Of a DNA stretch of 64,000 nucleotides, positions 1-11,240 are shown piece after piece. Position 1 is the first letter of the stretch. Every line of letters begins with the position of its first letter. The position numbers and the translations under genes are program-made. Source of the stretch: Circinella minor (lineage: Eukaryota; Mucoromycota; Mucoromycetes; Mucorales; Lichtheimiaceae); contig JAEPRB010000002.1 in NCBI GenBank assembly GCA_016758965.1, forward strand, positions 186,001-250,000, given 5' to 3'. The notes beneath the pieces were generated by a model that was not told the origin of the DNA, searched no databases, and saw only the letters and a program-made list of their open reading frames with translations.

Positions 1-1184
1 CTGAGTAAGAGTAGAAGTGGCATGAAACAAGGGCATCGTTACATTATGTTTTATACTACCAGAAGGATATCAATTGCGACCATTTTGCATTGTATTTTTC
101 ATAGCAGCTTATTTTTTTAAAACTTACTTAAATATTGCCGGTTGACCAAAAGTAAATAATAATAATAATAATAATAGAATAGGTATAAAGCATATTAGAT
201 GATTGTTGTTATGGATATTCATAGTTTAATTATATGATACGTACTCGATAATTTTTGTAGCTTTGTCTTTTTAACATATTGATTCATTGTGTTAGAAAGC
301 AATGTTTTATATTAAAATTTATTTTCTCTTTTATTTTTTGTCACAGTATACATCTAGTGGATTTCTTTCAATTTACTTATGTAAAGTTACTATAGATTGG
401 AGTGGTTGTGAATTTTAATTATGATTACTGCCAATAGTAGTATTGTTGTTATAATGATTTTCTATTGATGATACTTCATTTCTAAACTTGCTACGTACTA
501 TTTTCTATTCTTTTTATTTGACTCGATTTACTAAACATTGAAAATAACTAGACAGCTACAATATTTCACTTTTAAAAGATATTCCTATAAGAAACATATG
601 ATTATACTCTATAAGATTAAAAATTTATAATAAAGTGAACTCGCCGGTGGAGGTTACGTAATGTGATTAAAATTTTGCATGGGAAAAAAAAGGCCAAAGC
701 TTTGATAATAAACTTTTTTCATTTCTTTTCCTTTTCTGGCTGTTACCATTGTTGCTTAAAGATACTCCATGAGAAGTCTGCTTATTTTTGATATCGCAAT
801 TTCTATGTAGCTATTTTAATTGCAGACAAAACTAAAACCATTCGAGAAGAACATCCTCATCATGAGCTGCCATCCTATTACAGATATTATAAACCCATAA
901 TTCAAAATATTAGGATTTTCCTATTATTATACTGCTTGGTCGTTATGCTGCTAATTCTTGTAATAGAACCAAATCTAAAACGTCATAAATAAATTCAAGC
1001 ACAATGTGCTACGCATCCGAAAACATGCGCCACGGTATCTATTCCCTCATTAAGCTGTAAAATGTTACCCTATTTTGTTTTCCGTTTTCAAATTTATACA
1101 CTTTCTTCTTGCTTCTTTTTCAGTTCATTTTCCTCCCTTGTATTTTACGTACACACATTGCATATTGTTGTGATATTAAAAAAA
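1..1184. other. AT-rich non-coding start of window
   Basis: No open frame here has convincing codon structure. The sequence is AT-rich with a short AAT microsatellite near 155-173 and pyrimidine-rich DNA just before 1185. The last few hundred bases are the likely promoter and 5' leader of the kelch gene that follows. Confidence 0.6.
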
Positions 1185-3704
1185 ATGAGGAAGATACCGT
1201 ACCATACCTTCCTCTTTGCTGGTATTTTTGGCATCGTGACAAGCGTTAGCCCTACACCAAGATTGTATGGAAGTATGTTGTTTAAAAATATGTACTAGAA
1301 TTTAAAAAGTTTAAGATAACTTGTCGTTTGATGTAATAGTAGTGTTACAGATGTCAACAAAATAATTCTTTTTGCGTTGTACGTATATAATAATAATAAT
1401 GACTTATCTTTGAATATAGGTTGTGTCTACCTTCGACGAAAAATATATTGTTATGGTGGAGTCGATCACTCAGATCAAGCTAGAAAATCATCAGATATGA
1501 TTACAATGAATGATTTTTATTATTTAGATATTTCTGGAAATTTCACTGTTAACAATGCAAGCTCGGCATGGATTGAAATCCAAGCTAATAAAGGTAGCAT
1601 GCAGCCTGAACCCAATGCTCTTTACAGTATTGGGGCGATATCGGAATATAATACAATTGTTATAAATGGTGGTATTGGCAAAAACGATGATAGTTTATTG
1701 GTGAATCCAACAATAGCATATGATGTGGTTGAAAATATTTGGACTGCAATGAGTGGCAATAGCGGTAATCAAATGTATGAATCCACAACATACGAGTTAG
1801 CAATAAAGAACAAACAATAGTTTAGTTGAATTGACAATAAACAATACTAGTTGCATATTATTACTACAATGTTTATTAATAATTGTTTTCAAAGATATGC
1901 GGGAGCAGCAGCTAAAGAGCATAATAACAGTCTCTATATCTGGGGCGGTGTAAGGTAGGTCGATAATAAAATTTAAACTACGTATAGATAAATAATTGAT
2001 CGTTGTAACGTCAAGTAATAAATAAAAATAATATAAATGTTCTTTAATTTCTCAATAGCGATCGAGCTACAGGATATGACTTTCAAGATTTTGAGCCGGA
2101 TATGAGGATATTAGATTTTTCTGTAAGTGCATACATTTTTATGCTTTGTGCTCAATTATTATCAGAGGCCACAATAAAAACAGTGTTGCGTAACACCAGA
2201 TCATTGAAGTTGAATTCTCTGATAATTGTTATTTATAGGCCAATCAATGGAGGCGCATAATTTTATATGCAAATATTCCAACTCGTATTTATCATACCTC
2301 AACCCTTGGAAATGACAAGCGAAGCATTTATTATATCGGAGGTCAAACACAGACTCTGACTACAGCCGAAAATGGAACAGTATACTATAACAAAACACAG
2401 GCATCCATGAATAATATCCTAGTATTTGACACATCTACAGGAATGTGGGTAACTCGAAACACCATCGGTGCTACACCAACAGGTCGATTATGGCATACAT
2501 CTGAATTAAGTAAGCTATAATATTTTACATTACATGTTTCTGGAATCTGAAGTTAAAAAACTAACAGATTTTACTATAATAGAACCAAACTCAAATGAGA
2601 TTGTAGTGTACGGAGGAGCGTCAGAAATTGACTTCAATACAACAGTGGTACCCAATGATTATTGCTGTGTTTTGGACACAACTGCAATGAGTTGGAGAAT
2701 CGTTGATATTGATAGAAATTCCGGAGCAGGAATCCGAGCGGGACATTCAGGTATGTTTGCAGTTGTTTATATATATATATATAGTAACACTGAATCTAGA
2801 TTTAATTATACGTAACATACTTAAAGTATCTATGAGTCTATGTACTTATAATACATAGTATGTTAATCATTGAACAACAATGCTTTTCCCATGATATTAT
2901 ATAGCTGTATTTTTAGAAGAAAGTAGTTTTATGTTTATTTTATTTGGAACAGATGAAAATTCATATCCACGAACAGATATTCAAATATTGGATACAAACT
3001 CATGGAATTGGGTACAAAATTATCAAGGCCCAGGCCCTTTAGCAGATGATTGGGAGCAAGAAGAGGTTGGATCACCAGGTCTTAGCGGGGGAATAATAGC
3101 TGGAATTGTCACTGGTGCAGTCGTTGGAGTAAGTCTATCAATCAACACAAACAAAAGTAAATAGTTTTTTAAGATTATGCTCACATTATAATAGATCGGA
3201 ACTATTGCCAGTACCGTATTTTTATTGCTGCAAAGACGACGAAAGAAATCACCTACTCATCAACCAATTAATAATAGTAGTAGTGATATGAATTCTCCAC
3301 CATGGTATTCCAATGATATCAAGGCACGCAAAAATGAATTTCGACCACAAGATAATTTTGGAATGCAGCAACACCAACAACAAACGAAATACTATGCCTC
3401 TAATCAAGGGCTTACATCCCCACCAACAATACAGTATTATACAGCACAGAATGATGGAAGACCAGTTCCAACATCTAGTAATGCAACATTATCTACTCCT
3501 ACTGATAGTAGTGGTAGTGCTACTGTTATATCTCCCCGTCAAGGTTTGATTATAACAGAAGTCTCGAGATCACCACCGCCACAACGTTTATCAATTGAAA
3601 GAGAAGCTACAAAACCAGGCGGTTCTCAAAATCGAAAAGATGTTCTTCGCATGACCTTACATCCAGTAAATCCCGATGGTTCAAGTTATGAAGATAGTAC
3701 TTGA
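1185..3704 (+). CDS. Kelch/galactose-oxidase-type beta-propeller membrane protein (paralogue 1)
   Basis: Eight exons are seen: 1185-1272, 1420-1774, 1895-1954, 2059-2122, 2239-2509, 2583-2750, 2905-3128 and 3195-3704. They join in phase to give about 579 aa. The protein starts with a hydrophobic signal peptide (MRKIPYHTFLFAGIFG). A kelch-type propeller follows, with repeated Tyr-Gly-Gly / Trp blades such as IYCYGG, VVINGG, LYIWGG and VVYGG. Near residue 400 comes a Gly-rich transmembrane helix (GGIIAGIVTGAVVG..TVFLLL), then a basic stop-transfer (QRRRKK). The tail is Gln/Ser/Pro-rich, cytoplasmic, and ends in PVNPDGSSYEDST. The ATG at 1185 was chosen because it begins the signal peptide; an upstream in-frame start at 1062 would bury it. 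By family knowledge the propeller is a surface or endomembrane interaction domain; ligand and enzymatic activity are unknown. A paralogue with the same exon plan lies at 31229-33621. Confidence 0.85.
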
Positions 3705-4640
3705 GCTGAGCATTGTATGTACTTAACTACCTACCGCCATAGTATGTATTCAGGAATATTCTTTGCTAGCATCATTTACACACATGCTACGTATTCGTAG
3801 CACTTACTATCGACCTTTTATTATTATTGATACATATGTAAAAATATAAACATGAGTAGAATAACTTTACAAAGTATAATATTAAGACTTTTTAATTCGA
3901 AAAATGATCTATGAAATATAAGCTAATAATTATCAATACGTAATATTTAATAATTGTACTTTTCATAAAGATATAGATAGCAAAACTACAGTATTCTACA
4001 TTATTTCTCTGAAAGTTCTACATTACTCTCTAAGACTATTGTTCTTTAACATTTTCTTTGGCATACGATACTAGCATCTAATAGGAATGCGCCTTGGTTT
4101 GTATTTTTGTTTATTGAAGTGCCAACTGACAACTGGATTATAGAAACAACGAATACTTTCAGATGGCAAGGATGTTATGTTATGACATCGAATTTTCATG
4201 CCTAACGCAACCATTCGTTTGGTTACGACAACTCCTGTCTAGTATCTTTTTAATAGATTTTACAAACACACACGTTTGGTTAAACGCCCTATTTCTTTTT
4301 CTTTGACAAACTATTTCTCTTGTATATATAAAAGCTGTAATATTTGGTAAACAAGTCAATAATATGAGAAGCAAATATATAAGTATAAGAAAGTAAATTT
4401 TGAGCTATTCAAAATCCAGAAAGGAAAAGAAAATAGAAAAATGTATGCATAAAGTTGTATGAGCAGAGGTTAATTAATAAGTATAATCTAACTTTGAGGA
4501 AGAAGAAAAAATGCGGCATGAGACTTCACTTGATCAAAGGAGAAAGGGGCGAAATAGACGGTAACGATGACAATCTAATGTAATGAATAAAACAGTGATA
4601 TATGTAATATGATAGTGATAATATGAGGAATTAGAATAAT
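3705..4640. other. Intergenic, convergent kelch (+) / Hem25 (-)
   Basis: This is the 3' region shared by two converging genes. It is AT-rich with several AATAAA-like tracts. Short open frames here, such as 4180-4374 on the minus strand, have no family resemblance. Nothing else is recognised. Confidence 0.5.
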
Positions 4641-6089
4641 TTAAAGGGCCGTTTGAGATAAAGATTCACGTTTTGCAAAGGATCGAACCACTTCTTCATA
4701 AATTGCCCAAGATATAGCCGAGCTTAATGGTTTACGAGCAAGTCGTAAACTTAATCCATCAAAGAATCCTTTGATTCCATCTTCTAAAAATACCCGGCGA
4801 GCAGTGGCCAAGATATTTGGATAAATATGTGGATCAAGCTGCATACGTGTTTTCATCATATCGAATGGTTGTGTGATACATGTGGCCGTGGTGCCTGCCA
4901 CAAACCCTGCACCGAGATTTACAGCAACATTGGCAACAGGAACGTCATATTGACTTTTCCAGCCTTTGTAATAAAAAAAAAATAACCACCCATATTAGTA
5001 GTGAATTAAAGTTATATATTTATCAAGATAAAACAGTCATAGATATATACATACCGTTTGCCATAGTTTTCCAATGTTCATAAAAAAATAAGTAAATTCC
5101 AGCAAATGGCGCATCACGGATAAAGGTTGCTCCATATCCAGCAAACAATCCTTTTTTTCATACCCATCATCTCATTAATTATTTTTTTTTCTTTATATAT
5201 CATAGTTTATTCATTTTTTTATTCCCTCTAATCCGATCCAGAATAATTACCTCGAATTCCGTCATATTTTATAACTGATCTAAAAGCTTCCAACATGGAT
5301 CCATAATTATACATGTTACTCTAAAACAAAGAAAAGAGTGAATGAGAAATGATTGAGTACCATGCTTTTATTAAAATGAGAACAAATCTACACACACACT
5401 GTAAATAGATCCCGACTGGTTTTTTATTATTATTATTTTACCTCATAACGAACTTTGAGCACAGTAAATGGCATCAAAATATACCCAACAGCACCTCGTG
5501 CAGTTATACCCGCAATCAAATTTTCATAATTTTCTTGTTTTTTATATGATATACCTGTTACCCTTGACAACACTGGTTGCCATGTTGGTCTTGATACAAC
5601 TATTGCATTACGTATTTCTGAAAGTGTTGTAAAATAGATTGCCGTACCCGGAACATTTCTATCTTTTATTATTAGAGTATAATTCCTCGACCTGTCGGCT
5701 TCAGTATACAAAAAAAAAACATTTATTTATATACACACCGAACAATGGTTGGTAGGGTGCCGCGCCAAAGTCCTGCTGCTCCGTTAGTTTTTACAATATC
5801 TTGTACGGTTGTTAACATGGTGCTATTATTTATATATTTATATATTCAGTTATGTATATCAAAAATATACGTTTCGTCACAAGACAACTTACTTTCTTTT
5901 CCGAAGGTGCTTTGTAGTATCTAACAATGAGACGTCATGAGTTGATTGCTGAAGTCGGGTTTTTATTAAATCTAATGGTTGTAACATTATACATGAAGTC
6001 ATGCCAGACATTGCACCTCCTACAAGGTGTGCCATTTTTTGTGGTCGTTTTTGCTTTGAAGGTTGTTCATGTTCTACTGGTCGCGCCAT
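4641..6089 (-). CDS. HEM25: Mitochondrial glycine transporter (SLC25A38/Hem25 family)
   Basis: Six exons on the minus strand: 6089-5893, 5822-5739, 5658-5442, 5320-5251, 5150-5055 and 4963-4641. They give about 328 aa, the usual size for mitochondrial carriers. Three carrier repeats are visible. Their signatures are [11 protein letters not shown] (repeat 1), [10 protein letters not shown] (repeat 2) and [11 protein letters not shown] (repeat 3). The Thr where most carriers have an acidic residue in repeat 2 is a trait I associate with the SLC25A38/Hem25 subfamily. [20 protein letters not shown] also matches that subfamily closely. The protein sits in the inner mitochondrial membrane and brings glycine into the matrix for 5-aminolevulinate synthesis, the first step of haem synthesis. 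All exon phases agree and no key residue is missing. The start at 6089 precedes a short basic N-terminus. Other SLC25 subfamilies are less likely. Confidence 0.88.
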
Positions 6090-7213
6090 TATCTTTTACT
6101 GTTGTTATTTTCAAACAAAAAAAAAAAAGAAAAAAGGTCGGAAAATAGAAAGTTTGAAAAGCGTGGGGATAGTTGTTGGCAATGAAAAAATAAAGCTTAG
6201 ATATATACTTCAACTCCACCACCTGTTCCTTATATGGTCAAACTAATGGCCACATGGCATTTTATTGTTTTGACTTTTGACATTTTTATTCTCAGTAATA
6301 TCTGAGGTTTCTTTATCAAGTATTGATACTAATAATGAAAATACTATAATGTATAATAATATATACACAAAATACATAACATAACCATATCAGCGAGCAA
6401 TAATGATGAGGTTTTGCTAATAGATTGGATTAATTATAAAGAAATGGATAAAGCGAAGATCGGACAACATTATTATTATGGATGACTCATACGAAGAGCG
6501 AAATTAATGTTTAAAAGTAATCATGAGTTTGTTGTCGGAAATGACAAAAAAGTCTAGCTTTTTCAAACCCACAAAGTCCATGTATATCAGGGACGAAAAA
6601 TAAAAGAGGCGGGCCTTGTAATGTATTACCAAAGCTCCAACAGCTGAGCACGCATTCTTTATTCTGGGTTATTACTTTTTATTCAGTCAGATTGATGATC
6701 AACAAGCATTACCATAATACCTGTCCCAGCAGATACTCTGACCATTAAATTAATACTTTTAACTAGTATTACGTACATATTTTGAACAGGCTCTCTTAGC
6801 TAATGCATAGTAATTTATTGACCTTATTGCTGTAGTGCTGCCAAATATATATATAACATAAATACAATATTTAATGAATCGCTGTATACAATATTCAAGA
6901 ACAATGAATACGAACAAAAAGTAACGAACAAGAATTCCAAAAGGAGTAAATGAAAAAGAAAAAGACTAATCTAAATTTAACCAAAACCTCAATGAGTCTG
7001 TCAAGAAAAGCCACTTTTCAAACCTTGTCAACCCGGATACACATATAAACTCATCACACATGCACACATGTCCACAAAGACAAACTACTCAACTATTTAA
7101 GTTCGGTTATCATACGTAGCTAACTACTTTTTTTTGTTTATTTCTTTTCTTCTTTTTCTACGTACCTTTCCCTCCCTTTTTTTTTTAACTTGCATTCTAT
7201 ATTATAATAAGCG
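6090..7213. other. Divergent intergenic region
   Basis: Promoter region shared by Hem25 (leftward) and the small orphan gene at 7214 (rightward). A CT-rich tract at about 7125-7190 directly precedes the ATG at 7214. No RNA gene or repeat was recognised. Confidence 0.5.
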
Positions 7214-7543
7214 ATGTCTGGCGTTATCACAACAATAACATCTTCGTCTACGTCCACACCACCCATTACACCTGTTACTTCATCCGAAGTAGATAAAATT
7301 TTCTTCGCTTCTTCTATCGATCGACGCTATTCTATACAAGATAGTCACGGAACAATTTTAGCAAGTACATCAGAATATCTTACATCTGCCTTAATCGAAC
7401 AATGGCTTCAACATTGTCCAACTGCTTCTGCAACACTTACATTAGATGGAGGTGATACTATTGATTTACCGGTTTATGCACTAAGGCGTAGAAATGCAGT
7501 GGTGGCAAACCTTCCGGATTCTCCCATCCACAGGGCAACTTAA
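7214..7543 (+). CDS. Small hypothetical protein, 109 aa
   Basis: An intronless 109-codon frame starts at an ATG just after a long pyrimidine-rich leader. The N-terminal 25 residues are Ser/Thr/Pro-rich and probably disordered. Residues about 30-95 look like a compact alpha/beta fold, with runs such as IFFASSIDRRYSIQD, SALIEQWLQHCP and ATLTLDGGDTIDLPVYAL. Codon use is balanced, unlike the biased shadow frames nearby, which is why I accept it as real. I do not recognise a family. It has no signal peptide or membrane segment. A long ATC trinucleotide array lies downstream, probably in the 3' UTR. Confidence 0.55.
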   Translation: MSGVITTITSSSTSTPPITPVTSSEVDKIFFASSIDRRYSIQDSHGTILASTSEYLTSALIEQWLQHCPTASATLTLDGGDTIDLPVYALRRRNAVVANLPDSPIHRAT

Positions 7544-7783
7544 CTTTTTGCTCGCCCATGTTACCAGCAACAACAAAAGTAACAGACGATTTTCTTTTAA
7601 TACTCATATATAAGAAAAAACGTTTCATCATATTATTACATTCATATAAAAATACATTTCTTCTTCTCCTTTCATTAGATACTTTTCCTTCTATTTTTTA
7701 TTTCATTATATTATTTATATCGTACATTTTTTATTATATATACTATTATCGTTTTCTATAGAATCTCTACAAAACACAACAGT

Positions 7784-7848
<65 letters not shown>

Positions 7849-9809
7849 TATTATTATTCTAGAATGCATTTTATTATACTTTTTTTTTTATCTGCGAGGT
7901 GAAATAAAATAAAGGCTATTTTTTTTCGTAATACCCTGCTGACCTTCTTGATAAATAAAATCAACGTGGGTGTCATTGTTTTTAACATCCCCTCCGACTC
8001 CACTTCCTTATTCTTTTTCTCTGTCCCCAAATAAAAATCATGAAATTACCTCTTTCTCCTTTTTTTTTTTAATAAAAAGAAGCACTTATGAAGGCAAGTA
8101 ACTTATATTAAGTTATTTCGATTTATATATAAGCAGCACAACTAAAAAGAGCAGTTGCTCCGACTTTCTTGAAAACCAAAAATTGGTTGTACAAGATCGT
8201 TGTGTAAAATACTAAAGTCATCACCAACTTCTTAACTTTCTTTTTCTTTGCTTCTACAAGAGACTACCTGTTCTGTATAGAATATGTTGTAATTGGTATA
8301 TATAATTATTCTGTGGATTTTCATATCTAAGTGTTATTATTTTATTATTCTTGTACAACTTATATTGAACCTGATATTGAGAAAAATTTTAGTGACAACG
8401 TCATGAGATCAAAGCAAATTCCTGGGATTAACACAAGTAACAACACGCTCGGGTTTAACGTAGTGATTTGTTGTCATTTTTTCTTGGCATTGGCAATACA
8501 GTGGTGAATACACGTAATAAATATATAGATAGTATATGCTGCTCCATAACAATAATAATACATAGTTTTTTTTTGTACGTTACTACAAACTACTGTACAG
8601 TATTTTTTCTTGATCAATTTAAGAAATACATGTTAGCACTAACGCTTTTTTTGATGAAAAAATATTGCTGCAGTAAGCTCATAGTAGTTCATGTGTGTTG
8701 TACAATAAATCTGTTATCAGTCGTTTCTGAGTTTTCACCCAAGGTTACGAATGCAAAGTGGAGCATATTTTTTATAAAAGATGTTTGCTTTAATGATTAT
8801 TTAATTGGTAATTATCGATAACTCTCAATGAATATATATAATATTAGCAAATCATGGATTACCTTGATTCTTATTATTTTATAAGAGTTCAAACTGGCTG
8901 TTTTACGGAATATTCACGCCATCCCATGTTACATTTGCTGTGATACAAAAACAATGCTATATTTATTATTTGTTTATAAGTATATAAGCTAAAAACCCTT
9001 CGAAAACTAAAAACTCTATAATAACCAGTATAGTTTTTTTTTTTTGATAATATATTAGAGCTTAAAGAAAACATTGCTAAATTAAAAACTTCTCCTCAAT
9101 GTTGTAGCAAAGTTGAAAAATGGGAAACAATATTGTTGAGAACTTTGTAGGCTATACCTATAACAATGCTGTAAGCATCGGAATATATAATTGCTTGGGA
9201 ATCTGCATGAAGTTTTAGGGGTAGTCAAGTGTCTTTTTTTGTTATCTTATCCTTTATCTGGAGCGTTTCATTTGTCCATTTATGTATAAAAAGAAGGCAG
9301 ATCAGTTCATTTTTTTAAAGCTTATTTTTTTTTATCACCAGATTGACTATTGGTATTATTGCAGTATCATGACTTTTTTTTGGGTGTGTATATATCCATC
9401 ACTATTTAATAATAATAATAATCCAGTCACTCCATTAAAAAAGCATGCTATTTGTTTATGTGTTTTCTTTCTGTTTGGTATTAATGGAATAGTTTGGATA
9501 TGTAATAGTCGGGGAAAAAAGGACTTTGTGAAGGGGATGATGATACAAAATAGGTGATGAACGAACGGCATGTGAAGAATATAATATTCTTTTTCCTAAA
9601 TGGGGATTTGTTTATAGTGTACTTAAAAAACAGAGTAGCAATAATGTTCAGAAGAGCGTATAAAGTATATTAATAATAAGAAAGAAAACATGGTATATAT
9701 ATATATATTTGAGTGTATGGTAAATGGTATTAAACGCTTTTATACTCAATAAAAAAGAAAGATGAATGATGGGATTTATGAGAAGAGAGGAGAGTGGGAT
9801 GACAACTTT
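7544..9809. other. Long AT-rich intergenic region
   Basis: Holds the 3' side of the small orphan gene, the ATC array and about 1.9 kb of AT-rich DNA up to the 3' end of the mitochondrial kinase gene. Short frames at 8468-8821 and 9282-9571 look random. No other feature is supported. Confidence 0.5.
7784..7848. repeat. (ATC)n microsatellite, about 21 units
   Basis: Uninterrupted ATC/TCA trinucleotide array grading into ATT units at its right end. It lies about 240 bp after the stop codon of the 7214 gene, so it is probably in the 3' UTR or just beyond. Confidence 0.95.
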
Positions 9810-11240
9810 TTATACAACAAAACGTCGATGAGACATTGGCCAACCTTCATCTTCACGTCCTTCTTCTTCTGAAACTGAAACGAAATCCAAGTTTTCCAAT
9901 TGTGTGCCAAACTTTGGTATTCGTACATAGGCATCCGTTCCCCACCCATCCATTGTAACAATATTAATATCTCCTCCCCAATACTCTGTGTATACCCGGC
10001 TCATAGGCAATCCAATTCCTAGAGGAACCGTGACTTGATCATGCTCAGTAATTCGTGCAGCCAGCTGCGAAACGTTCCGAAAGTTGCCAAAGCGAGCATG
10101 GGGTCTTTGCCCATATGACCATAATTGGTTATAAATCGAAGCAGACATCCCGCCTCCTTGATCGGATATTCGAAAGAAAACGTCGGCATCGTTGGAACAA
10201 ATAGTGACTTTGATGGGAGGCAGATTATTTTGTGGATGAGTGGCGATAGTATGACGGAAAGAATTAGATAAAAGTTGGTAAATGACATATTCTATATGAT
10301 CAAAGATATAAGTGAACGTGGCATCCTGGCCATCAATCATTACATCGGGTGATTGTACATTATCTGCTGTACTGTGCGCTCGGGCCAGTTTAACGCACTG
10401 GGAAACAGTGTCTCGTGCAGAACAGCTACTGAATACTGTATCGTGTGATATTTTATTTCTCGACATGGTCAATGCTTTTGGATGATCATAAGATGATGTT
10501 GTCAATGGAGATGATATGGTTGTTGTTGTTGTCGATGATGATAATATTCTTTTTAATTGTTGCGATAAAGCTAAATGTTGTTCTGCCAAAACTCGACGAG
10601 ATACACGAGATCGTAACGTAGCATGCATAAAACGATCAATCCGATCTGAATCAATATGTTGCTCGCATTCAGATATACCCAGAACAAGGTTTGGAATCGC
10701 AACCATATGAGATTCAAGTGATTCAATTAACTTGATACAAAAGTTGTCATTATCTTCCAAAGTACGAATCGGTGGTACTTTTCGTAGTCGTTCGAAAGCT
10801 TGCCAATAAATATCATAAACAGATTGAATATGGGGGTTTGTACCCACAATAAAAGGTAGATTTTGAAATTCACGTATCCGGTGAGATATTCGTACAGGTA
10901 ATTCTTGACGAACATAATTGGCTGATTTTAGTAATCGATCCGTATTCAATTGGCGTTCATAAAATAAAAGTTGTCGTAGAGTAATCGGTGTAGTATCTTT
11001 CTGTACATACTCGTCTAAAAGTTTGTTTCTGTAAAAATGAAGATTCGAATCGGCATTTATAACGGATCCTGGAGTTGCTGTAGAAGTACTATTACTAGTA
11101 AGTGGAAAAACTGTGCAAGATACTACTGGTGATGGAGCATGTGTTGTTGCTTCCTTTAAAATGTGTGATGCTTGCTGGGTCACTCTTGCATGTGATGAGA
11201 AATGACGAACTTTCGAAAATCTTATTGAGTGCATGTGCAT
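9810..11240 (-). CDS. Mitochondrial PDK/BCKDH-kinase family protein kinase
   Basis: A single uninterrupted minus-strand frame of 476 aa. The N-terminus (MHMHSIRFSKVRHFSSHAR) is basic and Ser-rich like a mitochondrial presequence. Residues about 70-240 form the helical N-terminal domain of the family (TLRQLLFYERQ, ELPVRISHRIREFQNLP). The C-terminal GHKL ATPase domain has an N-box-like stretch YQLLSNSFRHT, a G1 box ISDQGGGM and a G2 box GIGLPMSRVY, ending in GWGTDAYVRIP. Family members phosphorylate and switch off the E1 subunit of pyruvate or branched-chain 2-oxoacid dehydrogenase in the matrix. The length is close to the longer fungal Pkp-type kinases; which complex is the target cannot be decided here. 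The N-box residue usually Glu reads Gln in this protein. It is the only long intronless gene on this side of the window. Confidence 0.88.
   Translation of the reverse strand: MHMHSIRFSKVRHFSSHARVTQQASHILKEATTHAPSPVVSCTVFPLTSNSTSTATPGSVINADSNLHFYRNKLLDEYVQKDTTPITLRQLLFYERQLNTDRLLKSANYVRQELPVRISHRIREFQNLPFIVGTNPHIQSVYDIYWQAFERLRKVPPIRTLEDNDNFCIKLIESLESHMVAIPNLVLGISECEQHIDSDRIDRFMHATLRSRVSRRVLAEQHLALSQQLKRILSSSTTTTTISSPLTTSSYDHPKALTMSRNKISHDTVFSSCSARDTVSQCVKLARAHSTADNVQSPDVMIDGQDATFTYIFDHIEYVIYQLLSNSFRHTIATHPQNNLPPIKVTICSNDADVFFRISDQGGGMSASIYNQLWSYGQRPHARFGNFRNVSQLAARITEHDQVTVPLGIGLPMSRVYTEYWGGDINIVTMDGWGTDAYVRIPKFGTQLENLDFVSVSEEEGREDEGWPMSHRRFVV

Noticed and set aside
8468..8821. 117-aa + frame
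   Set aside because: AT-driven composition (Cys/Ile/Phe/Tyr), no splice partners and no family resemblance.
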